Assembly (NCBI GenBank): GCA_009667805.1
Contig: CM019063.1
Coordinates: 355,718,942 to 355,782,941 of the forward strand
Direction: 5' to 3'
DNA length: 64,000 bases
From: Leptobrachium leishanense
Taxonomy: Eukaryota; Chordata; Amphibia; Anura; Megophryidae
Below are positions 31,786-43,051 of the stretch, in pieces. Position 1 is the first letter of the stretch, and every line of letters starts with the position of its first letter. The notes below the pieces were generated by a model that worked only from the letters and a program-made list of their open reading frames with translations, did no database searches and was not told the DNA's origin. The translations under genes were made by a program, and so were the position numbers.

Positions 31786-33655
31786 TCACAGAATTATGCC
31801 TATCAGTGTGGTTGAGATACTAGTTTGTGGCCTTTGTACCTCCACTATGCGTATGTCACTTGGTAGGTGTACTCCAACTGGTAATATGGAAAATACATCT
31901 GCATTTCCATGGGCATCATGCGAGCGGTATCTGATTGAATAATTATAAGCTCCCAAGAATAAAGCGTATCTTTGTAAGCGAGATGCAGTTGTAGTCGAAA
32001 TTCCTTTTTGAGGGTTCAGTATCGACAACAGAGGCTTGTGGTCAGTGATAAGTGTAAAATCCCGACCATAGATGTATGTGTGGAATTTCTTAGTGGCCCA
32101 TACAATGGCTAGCGCCTCTTTAACTATCTGCGAGTAGTTTTGTTCTGCTGAAGTCAAAGATCTGGAGGCAAAAGAAATGGGCCGCTCTGTGCCATCTGAC
32201 ATGACATGGGAAAGCACAGCCGCCAGTCCATATGGCGAGGCATCACATGCCAAAGTTACTGGTTTCTTTAGGTCAAAGTGGACCAGAACCTGAGAGGACA
32301 GAATTAGTTCTTTTGATTATGTAAAGGTTTTTTCACATTCGGCTGTCCATATCCATTTGGTCTTTGAATCCAGTAAGTGATGTAATGGATAAAACTGGTG
32401 TGCCAAGTTTGGCAAGAAACGGTGATAGTAATTTAAGAGGCAAGATAAGACCGCAGCTGTGTTACGTTTTGGGGAGTTGGGGCATGAGTAAGAGCTTTCA
32501 CCTTTTCTTCTGTAGTGTGCAATCCACGTCGATCTACAGTATGGGCGCAAAATTCTATTTCTGTCTTGAAAAACTCCCATTTAGAAAGGTTCACACGTAA
32601 TCCATGTGTTTGGAGTCTCTCCAGCACAGCTTCCACATTCCTTCTGTGTTCTACATCTGTGGGACCTGTGATGAGCATGTCATCTAGCATACATTGTGTG
32701 TAAGGTATTCTTGCAAGGACTTCATCCATGATTCGCTGCCAGATCGCTGGCGCTGGGGCTATACCAAAAATCATGCGGGTATATTGGAATAATCCTTTGT
32801 GAGTGTTTATGGTCAATAAATGCTGTGAGTCTGGATGTACTTTTAATTGCAGGTAGGTTTGTTTTAAGTCTATCTTTGGGAACCTTTGCCCTCCAGCTAG
32901 TGAGCTAAATAGATCTTCCAGTCGAGGTAATGGGTATTGATCCACAAGAAGTTGGTTGTTCAGGGCCGTTCTGAAATCCCCACCAATTCTGACAATCACC
33001 ATTCTTTTTTTTTAACAGGAACAATTGGTGAAGCTCATTCACTCCTCTCAACTTTTTTTATCACCTTGTTAGCCAATAGTTGCTCCAGTTCAGCTTCCAC
33101 ACTTTTCCGCAAGGCAAATGGTACTGATCTGGCCTTACAAAAACGAGATTTGGCATCTGGCTTTAATTGGAGTTGGGCCAATTTTCCTTTTACTGCACCC
33201 AGAGAGTCTTCAAAAACCTCTTTAAATTGTGACTTCAGAGATTCCACCCACGAGTCCACCTCAGAGAGTAATGTACATTGAGCAATAGCAAGAGGAGGCA
33301 TGCCCATGGCTTTAATCCAATCCCTACCATATAATGGAGGACCTCCTTTGCGTACAACATAAAGGCGTAAGGTTTTACAGCATTTTTCCAATGTGACAGG
33401 AGGCTGAACATAACCCACGGCCCGTAACAGTTCCTGGCTGTAAATTTGTAGATTGAGAGTTGTAGATTTGAGCGGTAGGGACAGGCCCAATGACTTGAAA
33501 TCAGTCCATGAAATGACAGAGACAGCTGCCCCTGTGTCAACATCCATTGAGACAGGACAACCATTGAGTGTGACATCCACTTTAATAGCAGGAGTACTCC
33601 CTTCCACTCTGAACAGTGCAACACGTTGAACAAACGGCTCATCATCAGAGCTCAA
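31786..33655 (-). pseudogene. Gypsy protease, reverse transcriptase and RNase H, left arm
   Basis: Mirror of 37,536-39,405, with identical stops: protease/reverse transcriptase N-terminus at 33,035-33,655, reverse transcriptase core at 32,433-33,002 and RNase H at 31,786-32,253. Confidence 0.9.
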
Positions 33656-33793
33656 GTCTTTGTGGTCAGTGTTTACATGAAATGTCTTCTTAGCTCTGTA
33701 TTTTTTAGCAGTGACAGTGGAGCGGGAGCTGCGGAAAACACGCCTGACATGACCAGTCTTCCCACAAAGGAAACAAACTACATCCTTAAACTT

Positions 33794-34516
33794 TCATGTG
33801 AGTGCATTGCGAGTAGGGTCGCCACAATGGTAGCAGGTTGGTGCTGCAGACCCGGAGACATTACTTTGTTGGAATTTTGGGCGACCTGGGAGAGACCGTC
33901 GTGTGCGTTGGGCCACAGAAGTGCTGAAAATTTCCTCTCTCTGGCTTGCAGGAGTTTCCAGGTGTGGGTTCAGGAGATTAGCATCCCTAGCAGCGTTTTC
34001 CATGATGGAGGCAAGCTCAGTGGCTTTATTCAGTGTCAAGTCAGATTCTGTGAGTAACCGTTTCTGTATGGCTGTGTCATAGAGCCCCATGACAAACATG
34101 TCGTGAAGAGCGGTCTGCAAATAGTCTCCAAACTGACATGTTATTAATTTATGGAAGCTAGCTGCTACATAAGTCTTTATGTCTTCTCCTGCATGCTGCC
34201 TTCTACTGTAGAATTGAAAACGTTCTGCAATCTCTAAGGGTTTTGGATTGTAGTGCTCATGCAGCCTCTCAATCAACTCAGGCAGGGGTCTAGAAGCAGG
34301 TTTATCTGGAGAAACTAGATCTCTGAGTGTGCCATAAGCAGTTTGCCCTGATGCTGTGAGGAAAACAGCAACTTTCTTTGCTGCAGAAACATCATTTGCT
34401 TCCATATATTTCTCTAGTCTCTCTTCCCAAGAGCTCCATGATTCAGCAGCAGGATCAAAAGGTTGAATAGATCCTATTAATTCCATGTGTGAAATATCCA
34501 CAATCCTTGTCGCCAC
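33794..34516 (-). pseudogene. Gypsy gag, left arm
   Basis: Mirror of 36,675-37,397: 240 codons ended by the same TGA inside the zinc-knuckle region. Confidence 0.88.
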
Positions 34517-34517
34517 G

Positions 34518-34901
34518 GTTATGTCCCAAAGGTGTGGGCCTGCAATTAGGTGTTGTTTGTGTTTCTTTGAGTATTGTCCAGTAATTTACACACAGGCCAG
34601 ATGTCACGATTAACCAGGGAAGGTTTATTACTCACTGAGACAGTTCTCAGAAGGGTTCTGTACAGAATCAGATTATTGTCTGTGCTATAATAACAGGACA
34701 GGTTTCCAGCATATACTCTGTGCCTAAATGCTTCCCTACATGACTGCTCTCGGCTACAGATCAGAAGTCTGTGTTCTTCCTGGTTACTGGTACAGCTTCC
34801 TTCTCCAGCATGCACTGCAGCAGGGAAGAGTGGAGTGGCATAAGAACCACTCCCAACCTGGAAACCTCTGAGACAGACAGGGAATCTGTCTAAACATCAC
34901 A
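34518..34901 (-). repeat. 5' LTR of the left-arm Gypsy element
   Basis: 384 bp, TGTGATG start on the minus strand at 34,901; it lacks the insertion present in the 3' LTR. Confidence 0.88.
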
Positions 34902-35538
34902 AAAAATGACACGCAAAATGAAGTGTAATACGCGCGCAGTAACGTTGCACACGTAAATCAGTGTGCGGACTGGTTTTTTCGCTGGATTCAGCCAATCAGA
35001 ATTAAGAACCTTAATTGACATCAATTTACCTTAATTGACTAACTTAAGATTTTGTGCCTGTAAAAGTAAATCTGAGAATACATGCTGCAGCAATAAAAAA
35101 AATATGCACAAATTCACAATTTTATTATTTGGGTATGTGTAGAATGTGTAACTATACTGTGCTGTATTTTTTTTTTCCGTGCTGGTGTTTTTTGTTTTGG
35201 CCAAAACATTCCGATTTGCAGTTACCACCAGCTTTTCAAAGACGCTAAAAAAATGTGCGCAAACGTCGTTCGTAAAAAGTTGCGCGAAGATGAGCCGAAC
35301 ACCCCCGTGTTGGGTTCGCATTCGAACTCTAACAATTTCAAAAGTTCGAATTCAACACAAACTGAACTCAAGTACCTTATGTAGTGATGTGTTTAAAAAG
35401 ACTGTTCTGCTGCATTTACTTGCAATGGCCACCAGAGGGAGACAGAGACCATGGAAAGTTATGCTGGACAAACACAAGGCACTAAACTACCTTTTCCATG
35501 ATGCTTTGCGTAAGGACAGGAAGTGGGTGTGTAGGAAA
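34902..35538. other. MITE remnant, hAT end fragment and SINE-like tail before the gap
   Basis: 34,902-35,287 is AT-rich with CG-rich edges and no gene. 35,288-35,365 is a hAT left-end fragment (GATGAGCCGAACACCCCCGT, CGCATTCGAACTC). 35,366-35,538 is non-coding DNA including GCCACCAGAGGGAGACAG, a phrase common in dispersed repeats. The stretch is repeated in mirror at 35,653-36,289. Confidence 0.5.
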
Positions 35539-35638
35539 NNNNNNNNNNNNNNNNNNNNNNNNNNNNNNNNNNNNNNNNNNNNNNNNNNNNNNNNNNNNNN
35601 NNNNNNNNNNNNNNNNNNNNNNNNNNNNNNNNNNNNNN
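35539..35638. other. Assembly gap (100 N)
   Basis: Exactly 100 N's, the usual placeholder for a gap of unknown size. It sits at the axis of the inverted duplication, so the spacer between the arms is unknown. Confidence 0.99.
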
Positions 35639-36289
35639 GGTGATGCCTTTCCTTTCCTACACACCCACTTCCTGTCCTTACGCAAAGCATCATGGAAAAG
35701 GTAGTTTAGTGCCTTGTGTTTGTCCAGCATAACTTTCCATGGTCTCTGTCTCCCTCTGGTGGCCATTGCAAGTAAATGCAGCAGAACAGTCTTTTTAAAC
35801 ACATCACTACATAAGGTACTTGAGTTCAGTTTGTGTTGAATTCGAACTTTTGAAATTGTTAGAGTTCGAATGCGAACCCAACACGGGGGTGTTCGGCTCA
35901 TCTTCGCGCAACTTTTTACGAACGACGTTTGCGCACATTTTTTTAGCGTCTTTGAAAAGCTGGTGGTAACTGCAAATCGGAATGTTTTGGCCAAAACAAA
36001 AAACACCAGCACGGAAAAAAAAAATACAGCACAGTATAGTTACACATTCTACACATACCCAAATAATAAAATTGTGAATTTGTGCATATTTTTTTTATTG
36101 CTGCAGCATGTATTCTCAGATTTACTTTTACAGGCACAAAATCTTAAGTTAGTCAATTAAGGTAAATTGATGTCAATTAAGGTTCTTAATTCTGATTGGC
36201 TGAATCCAGCGAAAAAACCAGTCCGCACACTGATTTACGTGTGCAACGTTACTGCGCGCGTATTACACTTCATTTTGCGTGTCATTTTT
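35639..36289. other. Mirror of 34,902-35,538
   Basis: The first 14 bases after the gap (GGTGATGCCTTTCC) have no partner on the left arm. From 35,653 on it is the reverse complement of the left arm, including the hAT end fragment (35,826-35,903). No gene. Confidence 0.6.
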
Positions 36290-36673
36290 TGTGATGTTTA
36301 GACAGATTCCCTGTCTGTCTCAGAGGTTTCCAGGTTGGGAGTGGTTCTTATGCCACTCCACTCTTCCCTGCTGCAGTGCATGCTGGAGAAGGAAGCTGTA
36401 CCAGTAACCAGGAAGAACACAGACTTCTGATCTGTAGCCGAGAGCAGTCATGTAGGGAAGCATTTAGGCACAGAGTATATGCTGGAAACCTGTCCTGTTA
36501 TTATAGCACAGACAATAATCTGATTCTGTACAGAACCCTTCTGAGAACTGTCTCAGTGAGTAATAAACCTTCCCTGGTTAATCGTGACATCTGGCCTGTG
36601 TGTAAATTACTGGACAATACTCAAAGAAACACAAACAACACCTAATTGCAGGCCCACACCTTTGGGACATAAC
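36290..36673 (+). repeat. 5' LTR, right-arm Gypsy
   Basis: It starts TGTGATGTTTAGACAG and ends GGGACATAAC. AATAAACC near 36,560 is a possible polyadenylation signal. Apart from one insertion in the 3' LTR the two LTRs differ at few positions, suggesting a fairly young insertion. Confidence 0.88.
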
Positions 36674-36674
36674 C

Positions 36675-37397
36675 GTGGCGACAAGGATTGTGGATATTTC
36701 ACACATGGAATTAATAGGATCTATTCAACCTTTTGATCCTGCTGCTGAATCATGGAGCTCTTGGGAAGAGAGACTAGAGAAATATATGGAAGCAAATGAT
36801 GTTTCTGCAGCAAAGAAAGTTGCTGTTTTCCTCACAGCATCAGGGCAAACTGCTTATGGCACACTCAGAGATCTAGTTTCTCCAGATAAACCTGCTTCTA
36901 GACCCCTGCCTGAGTTGATTGAGAGGCTGCATGAGCACTACAATCCAAAACCCTTAGAGATTGCAGAACGTTTTCAATTCTACAGTAGAAGGCAGCATGC
37001 AGGAGAAGACATAAAGACTTATGTAGCAGCTAGCTTCCATAAATTAATAACATGTCAGTTTGGAGACTATTTGCAGACCGCTCTTCACGACATGTTTGTC
37101 ATGGGGCTCTATGACACAGCCATACAGAAACGGTTACTCACAGAATCTGACTTGACACTGAATAAAGCCACTGAGCTTGCCTCCATCATGGAAAACGCTG
37201 CTAGGGATGCTAATCTCCTGAACCCACACCTGGAAACTCCTGCAAGCCAGAGAGAGGAAATTTTCAGCACTTCTGTGGCCCAACGCACACGACGGTCTCT
37301 CCCAGGTCGCCCAAAATTCCAACAAAGTAATGTCTCCGGGTCTGCAGCACCAACCTGCTACCATTGTGGCGACCCTACTCGCAATGCACTCACATGA
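36675..37397 (+). pseudogene. Gypsy gag (capsid and first zinc knuckle)
   Basis: 240 codons from MATRIVDISHMELIG. Capsid-type features: SWSSWEERLEKYMEAN, LHEHYNPKPLEIAERFQF, then the CYHCGDP start of a zinc knuckle. A TGA at 37,395 ends the frame; past it the same frame continues with CFLCGKTGHV, a second knuckle whose final Cys is not conserved. Gag proteins of this type form the particle that packages the element's RNA. Confidence 0.9.
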
Positions 37398-37535
37398 AAG
37401 TTTAAGGATGTAGTTTGTTTCCTTTGTGGGAAGACTGGTCATGTCAGGCGTGTTTTCCGCAGCTCCCGCTCCACTGTCACTGCTAAAAAATACAGAGCTA
37501 AGAAGACATTTCATGTAAACACTGACCACAAAGAC

Positions 37536-38156
37536 TTGAGCTCTGATGATGAGCCGTTTGTTCAACGTGTTGCACTGTTCAGAGTGGAAGGGAGTACTCC
37601 TGCTATTAAAGTGGATGTCACACTCAATGGTTGTCCTGTCTCAATGGATGTTGACACAGGGGCAGCTGTCTCTGTCATTTCATGGACTGATTTCAAGTCA
37701 TTGGGCCTGTCCCTACCGCTCAAATCTACAACTCTCAATCTACAAATTTACAGCCAGGAACTGTTACGGGCCGTGGGTTATGTTCAGCCTCCTGTCACAT
37801 TGGAAAAATGCTGTAAAACCTTACGCCTTTATGTTGTACGCAAAGGAGGTCCTCCATTATATGGTAGGGATTGGATTAAAGCCATGGGCATGCCTCCTCT
37901 TGCTATTGCTCAATGTACATTACTCTCTGAGGTGGACTCGTGGGTGGAATCTCTGAAGTCACAATTTAAAGAGGTTTTTGAAGACTCTCTGGGTGCAGTA
38001 AAAGGAAAATTGGCCCAACTCCAATTAAAGCCAGATGCCAAATCTCGTTTTTGTAAGGCCAGATCAGTACCATTTGCCTTGCGGAAAAGTGTGGAAGCTG
38101 AACTGGAGCAACTATTGGCTAACAAGGTGATAAAAAAAGTTGAGAGGAGTGAATGA
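37536..38156 (+). pseudogene. Gypsy aspartic protease and start of reverse transcriptase
   Basis: 206 codons. The protease catalytic triplet lies in MDVDTGAAVSVIS, followed by a GRDWIK segment. The C-terminal third (VPFALRKSVEAELEQLL) is the beginning of the reverse transcriptase fingers. A TGA at 38,154-38,156 interrupts the polyprotein just before the SPIVPVKKK block, which continues after it. Confidence 0.9.
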
Positions 38157-38188
38157 GCTTCACCAATTGTTCCTGTTAAAAAAAAAGA

Positions 38189-38874
38189 ATGGTGATTGTC
38201 AGAATTGGTGGGGATTTCAGAACGGCCCTGAACAACCAACTTCTTGTGGATCAATACCCATTACCTCGACTGGAAGATCTATTTAGCTCACTAGCTGGAG
38301 GGCAAAGGTTCCCAAAGATAGACTTAAAACAAACCTACCTGCAATTAAAAGTACATCCAGACTCACAGCATTTATTGACCATAAACACTCACAAAGGATT
38401 ATTCCAATATACCCGCATGATTTTTGGTATAGCCCCAGCGCCAGCGATCTGGCAGCGAATCATGGATGAAGTCCTTGCAAGAATACCTTACACACAATGT
38501 ATGCTAGATGACATGCTCATCACAGGTCCCACAGATGTAGAACACAGAAGGAATGTGGAAGCTGTGCTGGAGAGACTCCAAACACATGGATTACGTGTGA
38601 ACCTTTCTAAATGGGAGTTTTTCAAGACAGAAATAGAATTTTGCGCCCATACTGTAGATCGACGTGGATTGCACACTACAGAAGAAAAGGTGAAAGCTCT
38701 TACTCATGCCCCAACTCCCCAAAACGTAACACAGCTGCGGTCTTATCTTGCCTCTTAAATTACTATCACCGTTTCTTGCCAAACTTGGCACACCAGTTTT
38801 ATCCATTACATCACTTACTGGATTCAAAGACCAAATGGATATGGACAGCCGAATGTGAAAAAACCTTTACATAA
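38189..38874 (+). pseudogene. Gypsy reverse transcriptase core
   Basis: Motifs in order: GGDFRTALNNQ, KIDLKQTYLQLKV (first catalytic Asp), LFQYTRMIFGIAPAPAIWQ, then CMLDDMLITG (the catalytic DD pair, with M in place of the common Y/V). The 189-codon frame stops at 38,758. The thumb/connection continues in another frame to 38,874 (YYHRFLPNLAHQFYPLHHLL). Confidence 0.92.
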
Positions 38875-38937
38875 TCAAAAGAACTAATTCTGTCCTCTCA
38901 GGTTCTGGTCCACTTTGACCTAAAGAAACCAGTAACT

Positions 38938-39405
38938 TTGGCATGTGATGCCTCGCCATATGGACTGGCGGCTGTGCTTTCCCATGTCATGTCAGATGGC
39001 ACAGAGCGGCCCATTTCTTTTGCCTCCAGATCTTTGACTTCAGCAGAACAAAACTACTCGCAGATAGTTAAAGAGGCGCTAGCCATTGTATGGGCCACTA
39101 AGAAATTCCACACATACATCTATGGTCGGGATTTTACACTTATCACTGACCACAAGCCTCTGTTGTCGATACTGAACCCTCAAAAAGGAATTTCGACTAC
39201 AACTGCATCTCGCTTACAAAGATACGCTTTATTCTTGGGAGCTTATAATTATTCAATCAGATACCGCTCGCATGATGCCCATGGAAATGCAGATGTATTT
39301 TCCATATTACCAGTTGGAGTACACCTACCAAGTGACATACGCATAGTGGAGGTACAAAGGCCACAAACTAGTATCTCAACCACACTGATAGGCATAATTC
39401 TGTGA
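38938..39405 (+). pseudogene. Gypsy RNase H
   Basis: ACDASPYGLAAVLSH opens the domain (first Asp). SFASRSLTSAEQNYSQIVKEALA carries the catalytic Glu, and TDHKPLLSIL and HGNADVFS the later Asp residues. 155 codons. It removes the RNA strand during reverse transcription in intact elements. Confidence 0.92.
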
Positions 39406-39462
39406 CTGTGTTTCTGGCTGTCTCAGGTATTCTCTTTTGTTCAAACTGGATGGCTGGAGAAG

Positions 39463-40692
39463 GTGCCATGTGAATTTCGCACAGATTTTACCAGAAAATG
39501 TGAACTAGTGACAAATGCTGGATGGTTACAATGGGGAAACAGGGTTATCATACCCAAAAATCTGCAACCTACAATGCTAAATATCCTGCATGAGGGCCAT
39601 CCAGGCATGGTGCGCATGAAGCAGAGAGTGAGGGTTTATGTTTGGTGGCCAAAAATGGATACAGCGATTGAAGATTATGTAGCTAGATGTCCAGGGTGCT
39701 GTCAAGCTCAAAATCCTCAAAGAAAGGGTGACATGCAACCTTGGCCATGACCAAAGGACCCATGGTCAAGACTCCATATGGATTTTGCGGGACCGATCTA
39801 CGGGAAAATGTATTTGATCGTAGTGGATGCACATTCCAAATGGCCTGAAGTTTTCCAAATGCCTCTACATCACCTCTACTGCTACCATTTTAATCTTGAA
39901 GAAGCTTTTTGCTCAGTATGGATTGCCAGCAGCCATATATGGGATATTCAGAGAGCGTGAAAAGCAGGAGAATGACTGGAGAATGACTAGAGAATTAAAA
40001 ATTCTAGGTCAAAATCGCCAAACCAGAAAAATTCTCCCTTTCATCTCACTTTCCAAATCGGCTATTTTGACCTAGAATTTTTCATTCTCCAGTCATTCTC
40101 CAGACATTCTCCTGCTTTTCACGCTCTCTGAATAACCCTGATAGTGTCAGACAATGGGTCACAATTTACCTCTCATGTGTTTCAATCATTTCTTCGTTCC
40201 CTACAAATCCAACAACACAACACAACAGATCCATATCATCGTTCATCAAAGAGGCTGGCAGAACGGTTTATTCAGACTGTTAAGAAGAACCTGCTTTCTA
40301 CTATGGACCAGATTGGAAAGTCTGAGGAAACGCTGCTGGAGTTCTTGTTTGCATAACGAAACACGCCACAATCTACTACCGGACTGGCACCGGCTTTTCT
40401 AATGTTTGGACTGCATCCATGGACCAAACTTGATTTAGTTTGTCCTCAGACCCAGTTTCCAACAACTTCATCACCATGTTGTTCTACATTTAGTGTTGGT
40501 GATCCTGTATGGATTCGTAATTACAGAGTTTTCCCTCACTGGCTTCCTGGAGTCATTAATGGCACCATTGGAAGGAAAATGTACCTTGTTTGCCTTTCGA
40601 ATGGTACTTGTGTTCGACGTCACATCTCTCAGTTGAGAAAACGCAAACTCGTACCAACTGTAACGGTAGTGGTAACGCTGTCACACGAGTAG
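39463..40692 (+). pseudogene. Gypsy integrase, split by a MITE
   Basis: N-terminal zinc domain HEGHPGMVRMK...CPGCC (39,463-39,750). Core start MDFAGPIYGKMYLIVVDAHSKWPE with the first Asp (39,778-39,948). Insertion of a MITE at 39,949. The core resumes at 40,140 with VSDNGSQFTSHVFQ (second Asp) and AERFIQTVKKNL. The C-terminus is at 40,402-40,692 (VGDPVWIRNYR, RRHISQLRKR). A stop between 39,750 and 39,778 and another at 40,354 also break it. The solo LTR follows at 40,659. Confidence 0.92.
39949..40139. mobile_element. Mariner-like MITE in the integrase core, right arm
   Basis: An almost complete inverted repeat: ATTCAGAGAGCGTGAAAAGC with TTCTAGGTCAAAATCGCC, and the mirror ending CTCTCTGAATAACCCTGA. 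It interrupts the integrase between its two core segments. It is the same family as 23,038-23,818. TA dinucleotides at both borders fit a mariner-type target. Confidence 0.78.
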
Positions 40693-41544
40693 CGGAGTTG
40701 AGATCCTTGAGGGCAAAAGTATCTGCTTGAATAACACAAAAGGTTCATAAACTACAGACTGTAACTTAATAGTCAAGGAGACACAAGTGCTAACTGAATT
40801 GCCTCTAGGCTCTGAAGGTTTCGAGACCAACAGATTACCTAGGACACGCTCAGACACATGATATGTGGGACGACAGTCTGTGAAGTATTCAAGATGCAGG
40901 GCAGTCAAAAGAAATTCAGAAACAGTATGGACTGATTTGAACTTGCAGATAGTAGATACCTGGCTAATACCAGAAGGTACTGACTTGCAGACAAGGTTGT
41001 TCTCACGAGTATATTCAGAGATGAGATTAAAAATAACAAACGGCAGAAATAAACAATCTTTCTTAATCGCGGTTTTCACATGAACATTAACCTGAGCTGT
41101 ACGTTGGGTAATGGTACCTCGAAAGGTCACAAGCAATACCCCAAGATGAGATGGGACAGAACCCAGACAGTGAGCAATAAACCCAGCTGCAAGCATAGGG
41201 TTAAATTGCCAACGCTCACAGACAGCGACATACAAATGTGCAGATAGAGTGTTCGAAGTACAAGCCGGGTCAATTAACAGGAGAAGGAATCGCATACAGA
41301 AATAGGTCGGTAACAGGATATCAATGTAGGAATAAACTTAGCGCTGCTGGAATCAAACTCCGTCAGGGCCACGAGGCAACCCCTCTTGCCCTGTTTTAAA
41401 CCCGGCGGCTCATTGTGACTACACCAGGCCTGCCCCCTCAGATGCCAATCTGCCATCAGGAAGTGCTAGCAACCGACCAGCCAGCAGGAAAAACCACCAT
41501 GCCCAGACCCCCCAGGGAGCACAACAGGGGCTGAGGATGTAACA
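40659..41544 (-). mobile_element. Solo LTR (886 bp), right arm
   Basis: Mirror of 29,647-30,532; the target CCAAC is present at 40,654-40,658 and 41,545-41,549. Confidence 0.85.
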
Positions 41545-41549
41545 CCAAC

Positions 41550-42034
41550 AGGGACAAGCCTGACCCCTCTGTTCAATCAACCACAAGACACCACTCAGGA
41601 GTCTGCCGGTGACATATGGCATGGTGTATGGCATGATCCAACATCTTTGCAATCACACCCTTAATTTCTTTGTGACCATTTTCCTGGGGAACCTAGACCT
41701 GTGCCTGGAACTGTACGGACTGATTTATCTGTTGGGACGGCACTCATGACTCCAGAAACATTGACGGACACCACCCCTGCCACACCTGTGCAACTTTGCA
41801 AGTTTACCCATCAGCGGTGTCAGACAAATTTTTGGCAAAGCACTTATCCCTTGCGTGATTCCTCTGAAGTGCAGAGAGAGAGCAGAAGGGCTGGTGACCT
41901 GTTGAGGGTGCAACAAGAATGTCCTGAAGATGCTCCTTTGCCAAACTGATACTATTTACCTTGTTTGTCTTATGTCTGTTTTGTTTTCTCTCTTTTGTGT
42001 TTGTTGGTTTGTTTTTCAGGGGAAGAAAAAGAGG
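41550..42034 (+). pseudogene. Gypsy 3' region with a short unassigned ORF
   Basis: Sequence between the solo LTR and the 3' LTR. An 82-codon frame (41,701-41,949; Thr/Pro-rich then Arg/Glu-rich) has no domain I recognise and may be the end of pol or an extra ORF. The polypurine tract is at ~42,019-42,034. Confidence 0.5.
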
Positions 42035-42511
42035 TGTGATGTTTAGACAGATTCCTTGTCTGTCTCAGAGGTTTCCAGGTTGGGAGTGGTTCTTATGCCA
42101 CTCCCCTCTTCCCTGCTGCAGTGCATGCTGGAGAAGGAAGCTGTACCAGTAACCAGGAAGAACACAGACTTCTGATCTGTATCAGAGAGCAGTCATTATT
42201 ATTATTATTATTATTATTCTTTATTTATAAAGCGCCAGCATATTCCGCAGCGCTGACGCTGCAGGGACGCATTTAGGCACGAGTCATGCAGGGACGCATT
42301 TAGGCACAGAGTATATGCTGGAAACCTGTCCTGTTATTATAGCACAGACAATAATCTGATTCTGCAGAGAACCCTTCTGAGAACTGTCTCAGTGAGTAAT
42401 AAACCTTCCCTGGTTAAATCGTGACATCTGGCCTGTGTGTAAGTTACTGGACAATACTCATAAAAATACAAACAACACCTAATTGCATGCCCACACCTTT
42501 GGGACATAACA
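42035..42511 (+). repeat. 3' LTR with an (ATT)n-tailed insertion, right arm
   Basis: 477 bp against 384 for the 5' LTR. The extra DNA is (ATT)n, then CTTTATTTATAAAGCGCCAGC, then ATTCCGCAGCGCTG (42,196-42,260), followed by a direct duplication of GCAGGGACGCATTTAGGCAC (42,261-42,280 and 42,288-42,307). The GCGCTTTATAAATAAAG-(AAT)n form resembles a LINE/SINE 3' tail; a similar tail occurs at 11,814-11,866. Confidence 0.75.
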
Positions 42512-43051
42512 GTTTTTATGAACATTATTTTTTGATGGATGAGAAAATGCATTCGGATCGGAATACCACGTCAATCTGTGCACGATAACGCTGAACGATG
42601 CGCGCAAAAAAAATTGCGCTGCGCGAACGAAATTGTGCGAAGAATGTAATAGCGGCCGTAATCTCCTTTTTCCATCTGTTTTTTATTTTGTGTCTTCTGC
42701 AGTGGCATCTTTCTTTTCCTCCCTTCTTTCCTCCCCGCTTTTATCATTCGTGTGTATAGTTTTTGTTCTGCTTAGATTGCACATGACGGCTGCTATTCTG
42801 CTTCCCTAAGCAAAGCTGTGAGGCGTGAGTGCTTTAGACTAGCTGAAGTATGTATTTGACCAGTACTCACACAATGAAGTTCAGCAGATAGCTTCAACTC
42901 AGCAAAACTGACACGTAGAAAGATGACTCCAGTTGAAGAGTTTAATGATCAGATTGACAATCTTGTTAGTGTACAGATTATGCAGGTAAAAAGTCATTGT
43001 GTCCAGCACTGAGCACAGAATGGCTGCTATGTAATGGGACTCATAAGTTCG
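42512..43051. other. Mirror of the MITE fragment and unassigned DNA
   Basis: Reverse complement of 28,140-28,679; no gene. Confidence 0.6.

Larger units (their letters stand above)
28680..34901 (-). mobile_element. Decayed Ty3/Gypsy retrotransposon, left-arm copy
   Basis: Full-length element in minus orientation: 5' LTR 34,518-34,901, gag, protease, reverse transcriptase, RNase H, integrase and 3' LTR 28,680-29,156. It is the mirror image of 36,290-42,511, where the domains are described in full. It carries a solo LTR (29,647-30,532) and a MITE (31,052-31,242). Confidence 0.92.
36290..42511 (+). mobile_element. Decayed Ty3/Gypsy retrotransposon, right-arm copy
   Basis: 6.2 kb with LTRs at 36,290-36,673 and 42,035-42,511. 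The internal order gag, protease, reverse transcriptase, RNase H, integrase is the Ty3/Gypsy order. TGGCGACAAGG follows the 5' LTR, where the primer-binding site lies. The purine run GGGGAAGAAAAAGAGG before the 3' LTR is the polypurine tract. Several stops, a solo LTR and a MITE leave it defective. Target duplication is ambiguous (T-rich). Confidence 0.93.

Noticed and set aside
35482..36012. ORFs crossing the N gap
   Set aside because: They contain undetermined residues and exist only because N's are read through.
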